Source: Pedobacter sp. JY14-1
GTDB taxonomy: Bacteria > Bacteroidota > Bacteroidia > Sphingobacteriales > Sphingobacteriaceae
Reading direction: 5' to 3'
Assembly (NCBI RefSeq): GCF_029269825.1
Contig: NZ_JARJHU010000003.1
Coordinates: 782,475 to 846,474, forward strand
Length of the DNA stretch: 64,000 nt
The notes under the pieces are model-generated. The model ran no database searches and was not told where the DNA came from. It worked only from the letters and a program-made list of their open reading frames with translations. Below, piece after piece: positions 43,782-53,257 of this stretch (its first letter is position 1; each line of letters starts with the position of its first letter). Position numbers and translations under genes: made by a program.

Positions 43782-43789
43782 TATTTTTG
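43782..43789 (+). promoter_or_regulatory. -7 box of PAS-LuxR gene
   Basis: TATTTTTG is an exact TAnnTTTG; it would start transcription near 43795. A TTG start codon lies inside this box, so the ATG at 43811 must be the true start. Confidence 0.55.
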
Positions 43790-43810
43790 AAGTTCAAGGG
43801 GATCAAAGCA

Positions 43811-44542
43811 ATGGAAAAAAATTTTGGAGATTACTCCCGTATGTTCATTACGGATATTCCTGCTGATCTGGAAAGCGAGCAGGCACAATACTTTAAAAGA
43901 ACAATTCCCAAGTTTCCTGAGGAGGCCATATACATATACTCCTTTAAGGAGAATCGGATGGTCTTTGCAAGCGGTTGGGAAGAGGTGGTCGGTTATCGGG
44001 ACGACGAAATCAATATGCTGGCCATTGTGAATATGTCTGCGCCTGAATTTGCCCCTTTTTCGCATGATCTTAATGACAAGGCTCTTAAATTTATTCATGG
44101 TAAAAATGAAGACCTGGAATCTTATAGTTTTACCATTGAACTTAAAAAGATACATAAGAATGGGAGTGAGGTGCCTGTTGTTGCCCGTGTAGGTGTGTTC
44201 AGTTCGGAAGAAGGTAAGGTAACTGCAATTATTGGCAGGTTCCAGGTGAACCGCAATCTGATCTTCGGGAGAGTAATGCGTTACGCTGCCTTTGGACCGG
44301 AGAAGGAAAAGTTCGAAGAAGAACTCAACAAAGCCCTGTTTTATCACCTTGCGATATCTGATAAGGAAAAGGAAGCCCTTTCGATGGTCTCCAGAGGATT
44401 CTCATTCAAGGAAATTGCTTACGAGCTGAATGTTTCCCATTCAGCGATCGAAAAGAGGATCATTCCTTTATATAAGCGGTTTGAAGTCAAAAGCCTTACA
44501 CACCTGGTCAGTTTTGCTTATGACAACAATATCCTGCCCTGA
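43811..44542 (+). CDS. PAS-like/LuxR-type transcription regulator
   Basis: A 243-residue protein. The N-terminal about 150 residues look like a PAS fold (AIYIYSFKENRMVFASGWEE; VPVVARVGVFSSEEGKVTAI). The C-terminal about 60 residues form a LuxR helix-turn-helix, ISDKEKEALSMVSRGFSFKE then IAYELNVSHSAIEKRIIPLY. It has no receiver domain, so it may sense a small ligand. The gene is isolated between apt and a convergent ATPase gene, and its target is not visible. Confidence 0.85.
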   Translation: MEKNFGDYSRMFITDIPADLESEQAQYFKRTIPKFPEEAIYIYSFKENRMVFASGWEEVVGYRDDEINMLAIVNMSAPEFAPFSHDLNDKALKFIHGKNEDLESYSFTIELKKIHKNGSEVPVVARVGVFSSEEGKVTAIIGRFQVNRNLIFGRVMRYAAFGPEKEKFEEELNKALFYHLAISDKEKEALSMVSRGFSFKEIAYELNVSHSAIEKRIIPLYKRFEVKSLTHLVSFAYDNNILP

Positions 44543-44548
44543 TCAAGT

Positions 44549-45592
44549 TTAGTCAAGGTTGACGGTAACGATGTTGGAAGGGTTGATCCCAATCTGAAGT
44601 AAAAGATCCTGCCATTTTTGCTCCAGGAGACTTGTAGGATCGTCACTGCCCATAACCCAGATGATATTTTTTTCGCGGATGTGCTGAAGGTTGTCAGGGC
44701 CGCAATCTACATTGTTAAGCAGCTCATAGAATAATGTTGTGGTAATGATATCTCCTTTTACCGGTTTGCCGGGATTGATGTCGTCAATGACCAGCAGGTT
44801 ACATTGTCGCCAGGACCATAGTCTGGAAAATGTTTGGGGAGCGGTATTCTGGTCAAAAAACATGCTTAATAGTTTTACCGCGGTGACATAACTGCAGCAA
44901 TTGTTTCTTATGGAGGTTTCCGTGGCAATACCCACCGATAACATCGTTTTCCCACTGCCTTTTGAACCAAACAGCAGCATGTGCTTGCCTTCAGTTCCTC
45001 TGTGGTCCAGAAAATCGAGTACAGCTTTTTTATTTTGATCACTGATGCGTTCGTTCCATTGACTTAGTCTTAACTGAAAGGGATAATCAGCATTCTGCAG
45101 ATAAATTTTCGTCGAATACCAGTAATAAGCCGGATAGGCTGCCAGAATAAGCAATGCAAGAGTTCCCATCAGCATTTCGGGGTGGAATTTACAAACGAGG
45201 CTTGCAGCAAGTGCGCCAATACCGAAATAGATAAGGTCTGTCAGTGTATCGAATGCTATGTTTGCCCATGCGGGCCTGAAAGTATAATCACCTTTGTTCA
45301 GTGCCTTTCGCCTTGTGCCGATCTTTAACAGTAGCGGTCCCAGGAAGTTGTAGGTTTCGAATGCAACCCAAAGTCCCCATACCCCAAAAGAGGCCCATAG
45401 TTCGGGAAAGTTAACTGATGTGTAAGACTGTAAAAGGTGGTAAACGACTATTGCCGGGATAAAACCGAGTGAAAAATGACCGAATTGATTGGCCAGCCAA
45501 GCATAGGAAAGAGTGACACCCCGATAGGAATCTTTACCGATGAGATCGGCTTTTAGCTGTGTGGTTATGGCTTGTCTGTTGACGAAGGACAT
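44549..45592 (-). CDS. Membrane-anchored IstB/DnaC-like ATPase
   Basis: A 347-residue protein with an unusual plan. The first 165 residues have four probable membrane helices (about 38-55, 68-88, 113-135, 142-160). The C-terminal AAA+ part has Walker A GSKGSGKT (209-216) and Walker B LLVIDD (266-271) and resembles the DnaC/IstB ATPase lineage used by helicase loaders and IS21-type transposons. No transposase or IS ends lie nearby. A conserved Arg finger and sensor-2 are not obvious. The function is unknown; membrane-linked DNA handling is one idea. It is convergent with the LuxR gene. Confidence 0.75.
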   Translation of the reverse strand: MSFVNRQAITTQLKADLIGKDSYRGVTLSYAWLANQFGHFSLGFIPAIVVYHLLQSYTSVNFPELWASFGVWGLWVAFETYNFLGPLLLKIGTRRKALNKGDYTFRPAWANIAFDTLTDLIYFGIGALAASLVCKFHPEMLMGTLALLILAAYPAYYWYSTKIYLQNADYPFQLRLSQWNERISDQNKKAVLDFLDHRGTEGKHMLLFGSKGSGKTMLSVGIATETSIRNNCCSYVTAVKLLSMFFDQNTAPQTFSRLWSWRQCNLLVIDDINPGKPVKGDIITTTLFYELLNNVDCGPDNLQHIREKNIIWVMGSDDPTSLLEQKWQDLLLQIGINPSNIVTVNLD

Positions 45593-45789
45593 AGATTTAC
45601 GCGTTTTCAGATACTTTTTGAGTAACTAATCTAAAAAAAATAAAAAAAAATCTCAGCATTTTCTGTGGGTATAGTGAAAGTTTACAATGATTATAGACCA
45701 AATACTCGTCTGTTCATTGATTTGGCAGATTATTGGCTACTGATATTGCAGTTGAATTGTTTAAAATTGCGGTTATTCATAAAAAAGCT

Positions 45790-46959
45790 ATGTTAGAAAT
45801 AATGGACAATTCGGATGGATATGATTTTCATATTTCCGAAAATCAGGAATTGATTCGCAAGATGGTCGGCGATTTTGCTGAGAAGAACATCCGTCCGCAT
45901 GTGATGGAATGGGATGAAGCTCAATATTTTCCTTTAGAGGTTTTTAAGCGGCTGGGTGAGCTTGGATTGATGGGTATACTGGTTCCTGAGGCCTACGGGG
46001 GCTCAGGACTCGGATATCAGGAATACGTTGACGTTATCGCAGGAATTGCGAGTGTATGCGGGTCTGTCGGTTTATCGCTGGCTGCACATAATTCGCTATG
46101 TACCGGGCATATCCAGGCTTTTGCCAATGAAGAACAAAAACACCGCTGGTTGCCCAAGCTGGCTACGGGAGAATGGATAGGAGCCTGGGGCTTAACAGAG
46201 GCGAATACCGGCTCTGATGCGTTGCGTATGAATACTACGGCAGTACTGGAAGGAGATGAGTATGTAATCAATGGTTCAAAGAACTGGATTACACATGGAA
46301 AGAGCGGAGATGTTGCTGTAGTAATGGTGCGGACAGGGGAACAAGGGCGCGCAGGTGGCATATCTGCGATTGTGGTAGAACGTGATACACCTGGATTTTC
46401 AGCAGGAAGGAAGGAAAATAAGCTGGGTATGAGGGCTTCTGAAACTACCGAAATGGTCTTTACCAATTGCCGCGTACCTAAGGGTAATTTACTTGGAGCG
46501 GAGGGAGAGGGATTTAAGCAGGCGATGAAAGTGCTGGACGGAGGGCGTATTTCCATCGCGGCACTTGCGCTGGGAATTGCTAAGGGGGCTTATAAGGCCG
46601 CGATAACTTATTCGAAGGAGCGCCATCAGTTTGGTCAGCCCATATCCAGCTTTCAGGGAATCAGTTTTAAGCTTGCCGATATGGCTACGGAAATAGCTGC
46701 TGCGGAATTGCTGATAAGACAGGCGGCCGATTTGAAGAACCGCAGGCTCCCGGTAACCAAGGAGTCGGCAATGGCTAAGTATTATGCTTCAGAAGTGGCT
46801 GTGAGGGTGGCAACTGATGCAGTACAGATTTTTGGCGGCTATGGATACACCAAGGATTATCCGGTAGAGAAGTTTTACAGAGACAGCAAGCTGTGTACGA
46901 TTGGAGAGGGTACCTCGGAAATACAGAAGATTGTGATCGCAAGAGAAATATTAAAGTGA
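45790..46959 (+). CDS. Acyl-CoA dehydrogenase
   Basis: A 389-residue FAD flavoenzyme that oxidises acyl-CoA in beta-oxidation or branched-chain amino acid breakdown. It has the N-terminal helical domain (AEKNIRPHVMEWDEAQYFP), a mid beta-domain with the signature GLTEANTGSDALRMNT, and a C-terminal domain with RISIAALALGIAKGAYKAA and the catalytic base region GEGTSEIQKIVIAR. The chain-length preference is not readable. The start at 45790 is chosen over a distant TTG; 45802 is an equally possible ATG. It is monocistronic, followed by the rpsU promoter. Confidence 0.93.
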   Translation: MLEIMDNSDGYDFHISENQELIRKMVGDFAEKNIRPHVMEWDEAQYFPLEVFKRLGELGLMGILVPEAYGGSGLGYQEYVDVIAGIASVCGSVGLSLAAHNSLCTGHIQAFANEEQKHRWLPKLATGEWIGAWGLTEANTGSDALRMNTTAVLEGDEYVINGSKNWITHGKSGDVAVVMVRTGEQGRAGGISAIVVERDTPGFSAGRKENKLGMRASETTEMVFTNCRVPKGNLLGAEGEGFKQAMKVLDGGRISIAALALGIAKGAYKAAITYSKERHQFGQPISSFQGISFKLADMATEIAAAELLIRQAADLKNRRLPVTKESAMAKYYASEVAVRVATDAVQIFGGYGYTKDYPVEKFYRDSKLCTIGEGTSEIQKIVIAREILK

Positions 46960-46982
46960 GTATTGAATTAAATAATTTATTG

Positions 46983-47013
46983 TTTGGTTTTTAGTGAAAA
47001 CTCCGTAGCTTTG
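46983..47013 (+). promoter_or_regulatory. Promoter of rpsU
   Basis: TTTG (46983-46986), exactly 19 bases, TAGCTTTG (47006-47013): a perfect consensus. An AGGAGGT lies 11 bases before the ATG. Confidence 0.8.
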
Positions 47014-47050
47014 CAGTCCCTTAAAAGACGAGAGGAGGTATTTTTACGAT

Positions 47051-47245
47051 ATGATCATTATTAATATTAAAGACGGTGAATCACTGGATAAGGCGCTGAA
47101 GCGTTTTAAGAAGAAGTTTGAGAAGACTGGTGTGTTGAGAGAGCTTCGTAGCCGTCAGGCATACGAAAAGAAATCCGTTACCCGTCGTACACAGGTAAAA
47201 CACGCGATCTATAAGCAAGGTTTGCAGCAGGAAGGCACAATCTAG
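47051..47245 (+). CDS. rpsU: 30S ribosomal protein S21
   Basis: A 64-residue basic protein of the 30S platform that takes part in translation initiation. It begins MIIINIKDGESLDKALKRFK and carries the conserved basic helix RSRQAYEKKSVTRR. Length is right for S21. It is a single-gene unit between a perfect promoter and a hairpin terminator. In Bacteroidota, S21 helps sequester the anti-Shine-Dalgarno of 16S rRNA, so the good Shine-Dalgarno here is notable. Confidence 0.97.
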   Translation: MIIINIKDGESLDKALKRFKKKFEKTGVLRELRSRQAYEKKSVTRRTQVKHAIYKQGLQQEGTI

Positions 47246-47267
47246 GCCGGAAGCTTCATGATACAAG

Positions 47268-47300
47268 GCGTTTCAGGACACTCCTGAAACGCTTTTTTTT
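47268..47300 (+). terminator. Terminator of rpsU
   Basis: A 10-bp hairpin GCGTTTCAGG/CCTGAAACGC with a 5-base loop and eight or more T, 23 bases past rpsU. Confidence 0.92.
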
Positions 47301-47383
47301 TGTCCGGATTTTTTTACAGAAAAAATGGTCTTTGTTAAATTAATGTTTCGTACATTGACATTACCGAGCATTAAAAGGTTTCT

Positions 47384-48265
47384 ATGGCTGTTGAGCAATT
47401 TCTAACATACTTGCAACACGAGAAGCGATATTCATTGCACACTGTCGAGTCTTACCGTAACGATCTCGACCAGTTTTCCGGTTTTATGACTGACGTTTTT
47501 GATCTGGAAGTTTCGAAGGCAGGTCATTTGCACATCAGGGAATTTGTGGTTATGCTGATGGAAAAAGGGATGCAGGAAAGTTCGGTAGGCAGGAAGCTTT
47601 CGACTCTAAGGAGCTTTTTTAAATACATGCTGAGGTTGGGTTGTATTGCCAGTAATCCGGTGGCGCTGGTGAAACCTCCAAAGGTGCCTAAACGCATACC
47701 TGTATTCGTTGATGAGCATAAGCTGGATGAATTACTTGATGCGCAATGTCCTGACGATAATTTCCCTGAGGTAAGGAATAAAGTGATCATTGAGCTGCTG
47801 TATGGAACAGGAATTCGGCTTGCCGAACTCCTGGCATTACAAGAGTCTGATATTGACTTTTACTACGGCAGCCTGAAGGTAACGGGTAAGCGCAGTAAGC
47901 AAAGGGTTGTGCCGGTAAGCAAACAGTTGCTGGATCAGCTTAAGTTTTACGTGGAGTTGAAGTCCCGTCATTTTTCCGCGAACAAAAATGCACACCTGAT
48001 CGTTACTGATAAAGGTATCAGAGCGTATCCATTGATGGTTTACAAAATTGTAAAACATCATTTGAGCAGGGTATCTACACAAGAGAAGCTGAGTCCGCAT
48101 GTTTTACGACATTCTTATGCGACGGCTCTGCTCAACAGGGGAGCCGACCTGAATTCCATCAAGGAACTTTTGGGACATGCGAGCCTGGCTGCAACACAGG
48201 TTTATACACATAATTCCGTAGAGCGATTAAAATCTATATATAAACAAGCCCATCCAAAGGCGTAA
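47384..48265 (+). CDS. xerC: Xer-type tyrosine recombinase
   Basis: A 293-residue site-specific recombinase for resolving chromosome dimers at dif. It has the N-terminal SAM-like domain (about 1-90) and a catalytic domain with Arg145 (GTGIRL), Lys169, His239 and Arg242 (HVLRH), His265 (LLGHASL) and the nucleophile Tyr274 (QVYTH). All catalytic residues are present. Size fits XerC/XerD and not a phage integrase. Its next neighbour hpf starts 13 bases on, so both are likely co-transcribed. XerC versus XerD cannot be settled from sequence alone. Confidence 0.9.
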   Translation: MAVEQFLTYLQHEKRYSLHTVESYRNDLDQFSGFMTDVFDLEVSKAGHLHIREFVVMLMEKGMQESSVGRKLSTLRSFFKYMLRLGCIASNPVALVKPPKVPKRIPVFVDEHKLDELLDAQCPDDNFPEVRNKVIIELLYGTGIRLAELLALQESDIDFYYGSLKVTGKRSKQRVVPVSKQLLDQLKFYVELKSRHFSANKNAHLIVTDKGIRAYPLMVYKIVKHHLSRVSTQEKLSPHVLRHSYATALLNRGADLNSIKELLGHASLAATQVYTHNSVERLKSIYKQAHPKA

Positions 48266-48278
48266 AAAAGGAGGAAAT

Positions 48279-48626
48279 ATGAAAATTACTGTTCAATCGA
48301 TCCATTTCAATGCGGACCGCAAGTTGTTAGATTTCATTCAGAAGAAAGTTGATAAGCTTGACTTGTTTTTCGACCAGATCATTAATGGGGAAGTTTACCT
48401 GAAACTTGAAAATGTAGAGGATGAGGCGAATAAGATCAGTGAGATCAAGCTGATGGTTCCAGGTGGTACGATGTTCGCAAAGGAGCAATGTAAGTCGTTT
48501 GAAGAAGCCACGGATCTGGCTATTGAGTCACTGAGAAAGCAGATTACTAAACATAAGGATAAAACCAGGTTAAAATTAAGCGAGCATAAGGCGATTTTAA
48601 TGGGAAATGAAGTGTCTGATTATTAG
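48279..48626 (+). CDS. hpf: Ribosome hibernation-promoting factor (short HPF)
   Basis: A 115-residue ribosome-associated protein with the S30AE fold (beta-alpha-beta3-alpha: MKITVQSIHFNADRKLLDFI, KLENVEDEANKISEIKLMV, SFEEATDLAIESLRKQI). It binds the 30S A/P sites and helps inactivate ribosomes in stationary phase. The long C-terminal dimerisation domain is absent, so this is the short form. An AGGAGG lies just before its ATG. Confidence 0.92.
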   Translation: MKITVQSIHFNADRKLLDFIQKKVDKLDLFFDQIINGEVYLKLENVEDEANKISEIKLMVPGGTMFAKEQCKSFEEATDLAIESLRKQITKHKDKTRLKLSEHKAILMGNEVSDY

Positions 48627-48654
48627 ACAGATATTTTTAATGTAGTTTAAAATG

Positions 48655-48687
48655 AATTGGCAGAGCTAAAATCTGCCAATTTTTTTT
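48655..48687 (+). terminator. Terminator of xerC-hpf
   Basis: A 9-bp hairpin ATTGGCAGA/TCTGCCAAT with a 7-base loop and eight T, about 30 bases after hpf. Confidence 0.9.
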
Positions 48688-48696
48688 GAAAATAAT

Positions 48697-48727
48697 TTTG
48701 CACGGAAATATTAATCTTGTAGATTTG
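48697..48727 (+). promoter_or_regulatory. Promoter of the tRNA-tuf operon
   Basis: TTTG (48697-48700), exactly 19 bases, TAGATTTG (48720-48727): a perfect consensus. A transcript from it would begin about 100 bases before the first tRNA and run on into tuf. Confidence 0.8.
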
Positions 48728-48831
48728 CATTCCATTTCAGAGAGGGCGTTGATCCGGAAATGAAACGGAAAGTTCTATGAAAGATGAAATATTATAAAAT
48801 ACTGGCTTAAAACAGCATTAGTATAATATAA

Positions 48832-48904
<73 letters not shown>

Positions 48905-48912
48905 CTTTTTTT

Positions 48913-48995
48913 GGGGAGATACCAGAGCGGCCAAATGGGACAGACTGTAACTCTGTTGTCGTAAGACTTCGAAGGTTCGAATCCTTCTCTCCCCA
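48913..48995 (+). tRNA. tRNA-Tyr (GTA)
   Basis: An 83-base class II tRNA with acceptor GGGGAGA/TCTCCCC, a long variable arm and anticodon GTA in CTGTAAC. Second tRNA of the pre-tuf cluster. Confidence 0.96.
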
Positions 48996-49005
48996 CTAAA
49001 AGAAA

Positions 49006-49078
49006 GCGGAAGTAGCTCAGTTGGTAGAGCGATAGCCTTCCAAGCTATAGGTCGCGAGTTCGAACCTCGTCTTCCGCT
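49006..49078 (+). tRNA. tRNA-Gly (TCC)
   Basis: A 73-base tRNA with acceptor GCGGAAG/CTTCCGC and anticodon TCC in CTTCCAA. Third tRNA of the cluster. Confidence 0.96.
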
Positions 49079-49123
49079 CAAAGAAAAGTTGGGCGACCGG
49101 CAAAAGTGGCTGGAGATTTTAAA

Positions 49124-49195
<72 letters not shown>

Positions 49196-49316
49196 CAAGT
49201 AACAAAACTTTGTTGAGTCTGAGTAATGTCAGAATGAACAAGGTTTTTTGTGTTGAAATTGTTTGAAAACAATAAATAAAAAATAAAAAAGTTAACCTAC
49301 TAATAAGTATAAAAAC

Positions 49317-50504
49317 ATGGCAAAAGAAAAGTTTGACCGCAGTAAACCGCACTTGAACATCGGTACAATCGGTCACGTTGACCACGGTAAAACAACCTTG
49401 ACAGCAGCAATTACAAAAGTTCTGTCTGATGCAGGTTTGTCTGAGGCACGTTCATTTGATTCAATTGACTCTGCTCCGGAGGAAAAAGAAAGGGGTATTA
49501 CGATCAATACTGCGCACGTTGAATATTCAACTGCAAACCGTCACTATGCGCACGTTGACTGTCCAGGTCACGCTGACTATGTGAAAAACATGGTTACCGG
49601 TGCTGCCCAGATGGACGGAGCGATCATCGTGGTTGCTGCTACTGATGGTCCGATGCCACAGACCCGCGAGCACATCCTGCTTGCCCGTCAGGTAGGTGTA
49701 CCTTCATTGGTTGTATTCATGAACAAAGTGGATATGGTTGATGACCCTGAACTGCTTGAACTTGTTGAAATGGAAGTTCGTGAACTGTTATCGTTCTATG
49801 AATTCCCTGGAGATGATATTCCTGTAATCCAAGGATCTGCACTGGGTGGCCTGAATGGTGAGCCTAAGTGGGTTGAAAAGATTATGGAGCTGATGGCTGC
49901 TGTAGATAGCTACATTCCGATTCCTCCACGTTTGACTGATCTTCCTTTCCTGATGCCGGTAGAAGATGTATTCTCGATCACTGGTCGTGGTACTGTGGCA
50001 ACCGGACGTATCGAGCGTGGTCAGATCAACACTGGTGACCCTGTAGAAATCCTGGGTATGGGTGCTGAAAACCTGAAATCTACTGTTACAGGTGTGGAAA
50101 TGTTCCGTAAGATCCTTGATTATGGTGAAGCTGGTGATAACGTAGGTCTGTTGTTACGTGGTATTGAAAAAACTGATATCCGTCGCGGTATGGTTATCTG
50201 CAAACCAGGTTCAGTAACTCCTCACACTGATTTCAAAGCTGAGATCTATGTGTTGTCAAAAGCAGAAGGCGGACGTCACACTCCATTCTTCAACAAATAT
50301 CGTCCTCAGTTCTATTTCCGTACTACTGACGTAACTGGTGAGATTTCACTGGCAGAAGGTACTGAAATGGTTATGCCTGGTGATAACGTTACGATCACCG
50401 TGAAGCTGATCAACGCTATCGCGATGGAAAAAGGTCTGCGTTTCGCTATCCGTGAAGGTGGTAGAACAGTAGGTGCAGGTCAGGTGACTGAAATTTTGAA
50501 ATAG
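49317..50504 (+). CDS. tuf: Elongation factor Tu
   Basis: A 395-residue GTPase that carries aminoacyl-tRNA to the ribosome. It has the P-loop [11 protein letters not shown] (19-29), DCPGHADY (switch II), NKVD and the later beta-barrel domains. Length fits. It sits between four tRNA genes and tRNA-Trp/secE/nusG, a common order (tRNA-tuf-tRNA-Trp-secE-nusG-rpl). Only one tuf is visible in the window. Confidence 0.99.
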   Translation: MAKEKFDRSKPHLNIGTIGHVDHGKTTLTAAITKVLSDAGLSEARSFDSIDSAPEEKERGITINTAHVEYSTANRHYAHVDCPGHADYVKNMVTGAAQMDGAIIVVAATDGPMPQTREHILLARQVGVPSLVVFMNKVDMVDDPELLELVEMEVRELLSFYEFPGDDIPVIQGSALGGLNGEPKWVEKIMELMAAVDSYIPIPPRLTDLPFLMPVEDVFSITGRGTVATGRIERGQINTGDPVEILGMGAENLKSTVTGVEMFRKILDYGEAGDNVGLLLRGIEKTDIRRGMVICKPGSVTPHTDFKAEIYVLSKAEGGRHTPFFNKYRPQFYFRTTDVTGEISLAEGTEMVMPGDNVTITVKLINAIAMEKGLRFAIREGGRTVGAGQVTEILK

Positions 50505-50545
50505 TTTTTTGATAGCTTAGGCTACCAGAAAATTGAAGAATAAGA

Positions 50546-50580
50546 AACAAAGTACTTAGGTTTTACTTAAGTACTTTGTT
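50546..50580 (+). other. Strong hairpin between tuf and tRNA-Trp
   Basis: A perfect 12-bp inverted repeat AACAAAGTACTT/AAGTACTTTGTT with an 11-base spacer, 8 bases before tRNA-Trp. There is no T run, so it is not a plain terminator. It may be a processing site that frees the tRNA, or a partial attenuator. Confidence 0.6.
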
Positions 50581-50587
50581 CTGAAAC

Positions 50588-50658
50588 ACGGGAATAGTTC
50601 AATGGTAGAATAGAGGTCTCCAAAACCTTTGATCAGGGTTCGAATCCTTGTTCCCGTG
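50588..50658 (+). tRNA. tRNA-Trp (CCA)
   Basis: A 71-base tRNA with acceptor ACGGGAA/TTCCCGT and anticodon CCA in CTCCAAA. It lies between tuf and secE. Confidence 0.95.
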
Positions 50659-50671
50659 CAAATAAATAATT

Positions 50672-50869
50672 ATGGCTAGAGTTGTTCAGTTTTTTAAAGA
50701 GTCGTACGAAGAAATGACCCAGAAGGTAACCTGGCCTACCTGGGGTGAGTTGCAAAATTCGGCCGTGCTCGTTCTTGTAGCCTCCCTGATCATTGCCTGT
50801 GTTATATTTGCAATGGACAAAGGGTCTACTCTTGTATTGGATACGTTTTACAAATCACTTTCTAATTAA
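50672..50869 (+). CDS. secE: SecE preprotein translocase subunit
   Basis: A 65-residue membrane protein, the essential clamp of the SecYEG channel. One membrane helix (about 34-54, VLVLVASLIIACVIFAM) is preceded by the conserved amphipathic segment EEMTQKVTWPTWGELQNS. It is the short single-helix form. nusG follows by 13 bases. Confidence 0.95.
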   Translation: MARVVQFFKESYEEMTQKVTWPTWGELQNSAVLVLVASLIIACVIFAMDKGSTLVLDTFYKSLSN

Positions 50870-50882
50870 TATATATAGCTAA

Positions 50883-51425
50883 ATGAACGATCAGTTGAAA
50901 TGGTATGTAGTCAGAGCTGTTAGCGGTAAAGAGAAGAAAGTAAAGCAGTACATTGATGCTGAAATCAGCCGTTTAGGGGTCACTCATTTGGTGCCTCAGG
51001 TACTGATTCCTATGGAGAAGTATTACCAGATGAAGGATGGTAAGAAGATTGCCAAGGAACGTAACTATTATCCTGGCTATGTTTTGATCGAAGCCATTCT
51101 GGACGGAGAGTTAGAACACGTAATCAAGAATATTAATAGTGTTATCGGCTTTTTGGGTGACAAGGGAGGTAACCCTGTTCCAATGCGCCAGGCAGAAGTT
51201 AACAGGATACTAGGTAAAGTTGATGAAATGAGTCAGCAAAGCGAGACCATGAACATTGCTTATTACGTTGGAGAGAATGTGAAGGTAATGGATGGACCAT
51301 TCAATGGCTTTACTGGTGTGATTGAGGAGGTTAACGAAGAGAAAAAGAAATTAAAAGTTATGGTTAAGATTTTTGGTAGGAAAACCCCTCTGGAGCTTAA
51401 TTATATGCAAGTTGAAAAAGAGTAG
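50883..51425 (+). CDS. nusG: Transcription antitermination protein NusG
   Basis: A 180-residue elongation factor that binds RNA polymerase and couples it to ribosomes or Rho. The NGN domain (about 1-115: [30 protein letters not shown]) is followed by a KOW domain ([20 protein letters not shown]). Length is normal. It follows secE by 13 bases and precedes the L11 gene. Confidence 0.97.
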   Translation: MNDQLKWYVVRAVSGKEKKVKQYIDAEISRLGVTHLVPQVLIPMEKYYQMKDGKKIAKERNYYPGYVLIEAILDGELEHVIKNINSVIGFLGDKGGNPVPMRQAEVNRILGKVDEMSQQSETMNIAYYVGENVKVMDGPFNGFTGVIEEVNEEKKKLKVMVKIFGRKTPLELNYMQVEKE

Positions 51426-51503
51426 TAAGCTACTATAAAGACCTTAAGTGTTACATTGCTTCCACATTTAACATTGAGTTTTACAAATTAACAGAAACAG
51501 AAA

Positions 51504-51947
51504 ATGGCAAAAGAAGTCAGTGCGCTTGTTAAGTTACAGGTTAAGGGCGGTGCTGCAAACCCATCTCCACCAGTTGGACCCGCATTGGGTGCAAAGGGTG
51601 TGAACATTATGGAGTTTTGTAAGCAGTTCAATGCCCGTACCCAGGATAAGCCAGGTAAAGTGTTACCAGTTGTAATTACTGTGTATGCTGACAAGTCGTT
51701 TGAGTTCATCATCAAAACCCCTCCTGTAGCCATCCAATTAAAGGATGCCACAAAGCTGCAGAGCGGGTCTGCTGAGCCTAACCGTAAGAAAGTTGGTTCG
51801 GTAACCTGGGATCAGGTTAAGGCTATTGCTGAAGATAAGATGACTGACCTTAACGCTTTCACTATTGAGTCGGCGATGAGTATGGTTGCCGGTACAGCAC
51901 GCAGTATGGGAATCACCGTTACCGGTGATGCGCCCTGGACTAATTAA
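51504..51947 (+). CDS. rplK: 50S ribosomal protein L11
   Basis: A 147-residue GTPase-centre protein that binds 23S rRNA with L10. Signature segments are [20 protein letters not shown] and [16 protein letters not shown]. Length is normal; rplA follows by 23 bases. Confidence 0.98.
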   Translation: MAKEVSALVKLQVKGGAANPSPPVGPALGAKGVNIMEFCKQFNARTQDKPGKVLPVVITVYADKSFEFIIKTPPVAIQLKDATKLQSGSAEPNRKKVGSVTWDQVKAIAEDKMTDLNAFTIESAMSMVAGTARSMGITVTGDAPWTN

Positions 51948-51970
51948 TTAACTAATAACAGTTTACAACA

Positions 51971-52669
51971 GTGGCTAAATTAACAAAAAACCAAAAGAAG
52001 GCACATGCTAAACTAGAAGCCGGTAAGGTGTATACCCTTAAGGATGCATCTGCGTTGGTTAAGGAGATCACCACTACTAAGTTTGATGCTTCGGTTGACA
52101 TAGATGTCAGCCTTGGTGTTGATCCGCGTAAAGCGAACCAAATGGTACGTGGTATCGCAACCTTACCTCACGGAACCGGAAAGACTGTCCGCGTTTTAGT
52201 GCTCTGTACTCCTGATAAGGAGGAAGAAGCTAAGGCTGCCGGTGCAGATTTTGTAGGTCTGGATGAGTATGTAGCCAAGATTGAAGGCGGATGGACTGAT
52301 GTTGACATTATTATCACTACTCCAGCTTGTATGGCGAAGGTAGGTAAGCTGGGCCGTGTTTTAGGTCCGCGTAACCTGATGCCTAACCCTAAGTCGGGTA
52401 CTGTAACCAATGAAGTTGGTAAAGCGGTAACTGATGTAAAAGGTGGTAAGATCGATTTTAAAGTTGACAAAACAGGAATCATTCACGCTTCGATAGGAAA
52501 AGTATCGTTCCCTGCCGAGAAGATTTACGAGAATGCACTTGAAGTACTTCAGGTAATTTCTAAGCTTAAGCCTTCTGCAGCAAAAGGAACTTATTTCAAG
52601 AGCATTCACGTTTCCTCTACAATGAGCCCGGGAATTGCTATCGAAACTAAATCAGTAGCGGGGATTTAA
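51971..52669 (+). CDS. rplA: 50S ribosomal protein L1
   Basis: A 232-residue L1-stalk protein. It starts at GTG and carries [18 protein letters not shown], the L1 signature. In other bacteria L1 represses its own operon by binding the mRNA; no leader mimic was identified here. rplJ begins 3 bases after it. Confidence 0.98.
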   Translation: MAKLTKNQKKAHAKLEAGKVYTLKDASALVKEITTTKFDASVDIDVSLGVDPRKANQMVRGIATLPHGTGKTVRVLVLCTPDKEEEAKAAGADFVGLDEYVAKIEGGWTDVDIIITTPACMAKVGKLGRVLGPRNLMPNPKSGTVTNEVGKAVTDVKGGKIDFKVDKTGIIHASIGKVSFPAEKIYENALEVLQVISKLKPSAAKGTYFKSIHVSSTMSPGIAIETKSVAGI

Positions 52670-52672
52670 TTT

Positions 52673-53194
52673 ATGAACAGAGAAGAAAAACACGTATTGG
52701 TTTCTGATCTTCAGGGTAAGATGCAGGAATATGGCAATTTCTATATTGCAGATACCTCTAGCTTGTCTGTTGAGAAGGTAAATATGATCCGCCGTAAGTG
52801 CTTTGAAGCAGGAATTGAAATGCAGGTAGCTAAGAACACTTTGATCAAAAAGGCGATCGAAGGATTAGATGGCGATGCATCGGATATCTTTGTTGCGCTT
52901 AAAGGTCAGTCGGCTTTACTTTTTTCAAATGTAGGTAATGGTCCGGCAAAACTGATCAAGGCTTTGAGAAAGGGCTCTGACAAGCCTGTATTGAAAGCAG
53001 CTTATATTGATTCAACAGTATTTATTGGTGACAACCAGCTGGATACTTTGGTAAGCCTGAAATCAAGGGAAGAACTTATCGGAGAGATTATCGGCTTGTT
53101 GCAATCGCCTGCTAAGAATGTTATTTCCGCACTTAAATCTGGTGGAAATACAATTGCAGGTTTAGTAAAAACTCTCCAGGAGAGAGAAGGTTAG
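52673..53194 (+). CDS. rplJ: 50S ribosomal protein L10
   Basis: A 173-residue protein that anchors L7/L12 dimers on the 50S stalk. The N-terminal globular domain (YIADTSSLSVEKVNMIRRKC; VAKNTLIKKAIEG) and C-terminal helix (AKNVISALKSGGNTIAGLVK) are typical. It is followed by rplL after 63 bases. Confidence 0.97.
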   Translation: MNREEKHVLVSDLQGKMQEYGNFYIADTSSLSVEKVNMIRRKCFEAGIEMQVAKNTLIKKAIEGLDGDASDIFVALKGQSALLFSNVGNGPAKLIKALRKGSDKPVLKAAYIDSTVFIGDNQLDTLVSLKSREELIGEIIGLLQSPAKNVISALKSGGNTIAGLVKTLQEREG

Positions 53195-53257
53195 GAGCTT
53201 CCTTAGATAAAGTTCATATTAATTAATATAATAAGTAAATTTTAAAAATCTATAAAA

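Noticed and set aside
47384..48265. Phage integrase
   Set aside because: Length and organisation fit Xer recombinases; there are no arm-type domain and no att sites, and it is linked to hpf.
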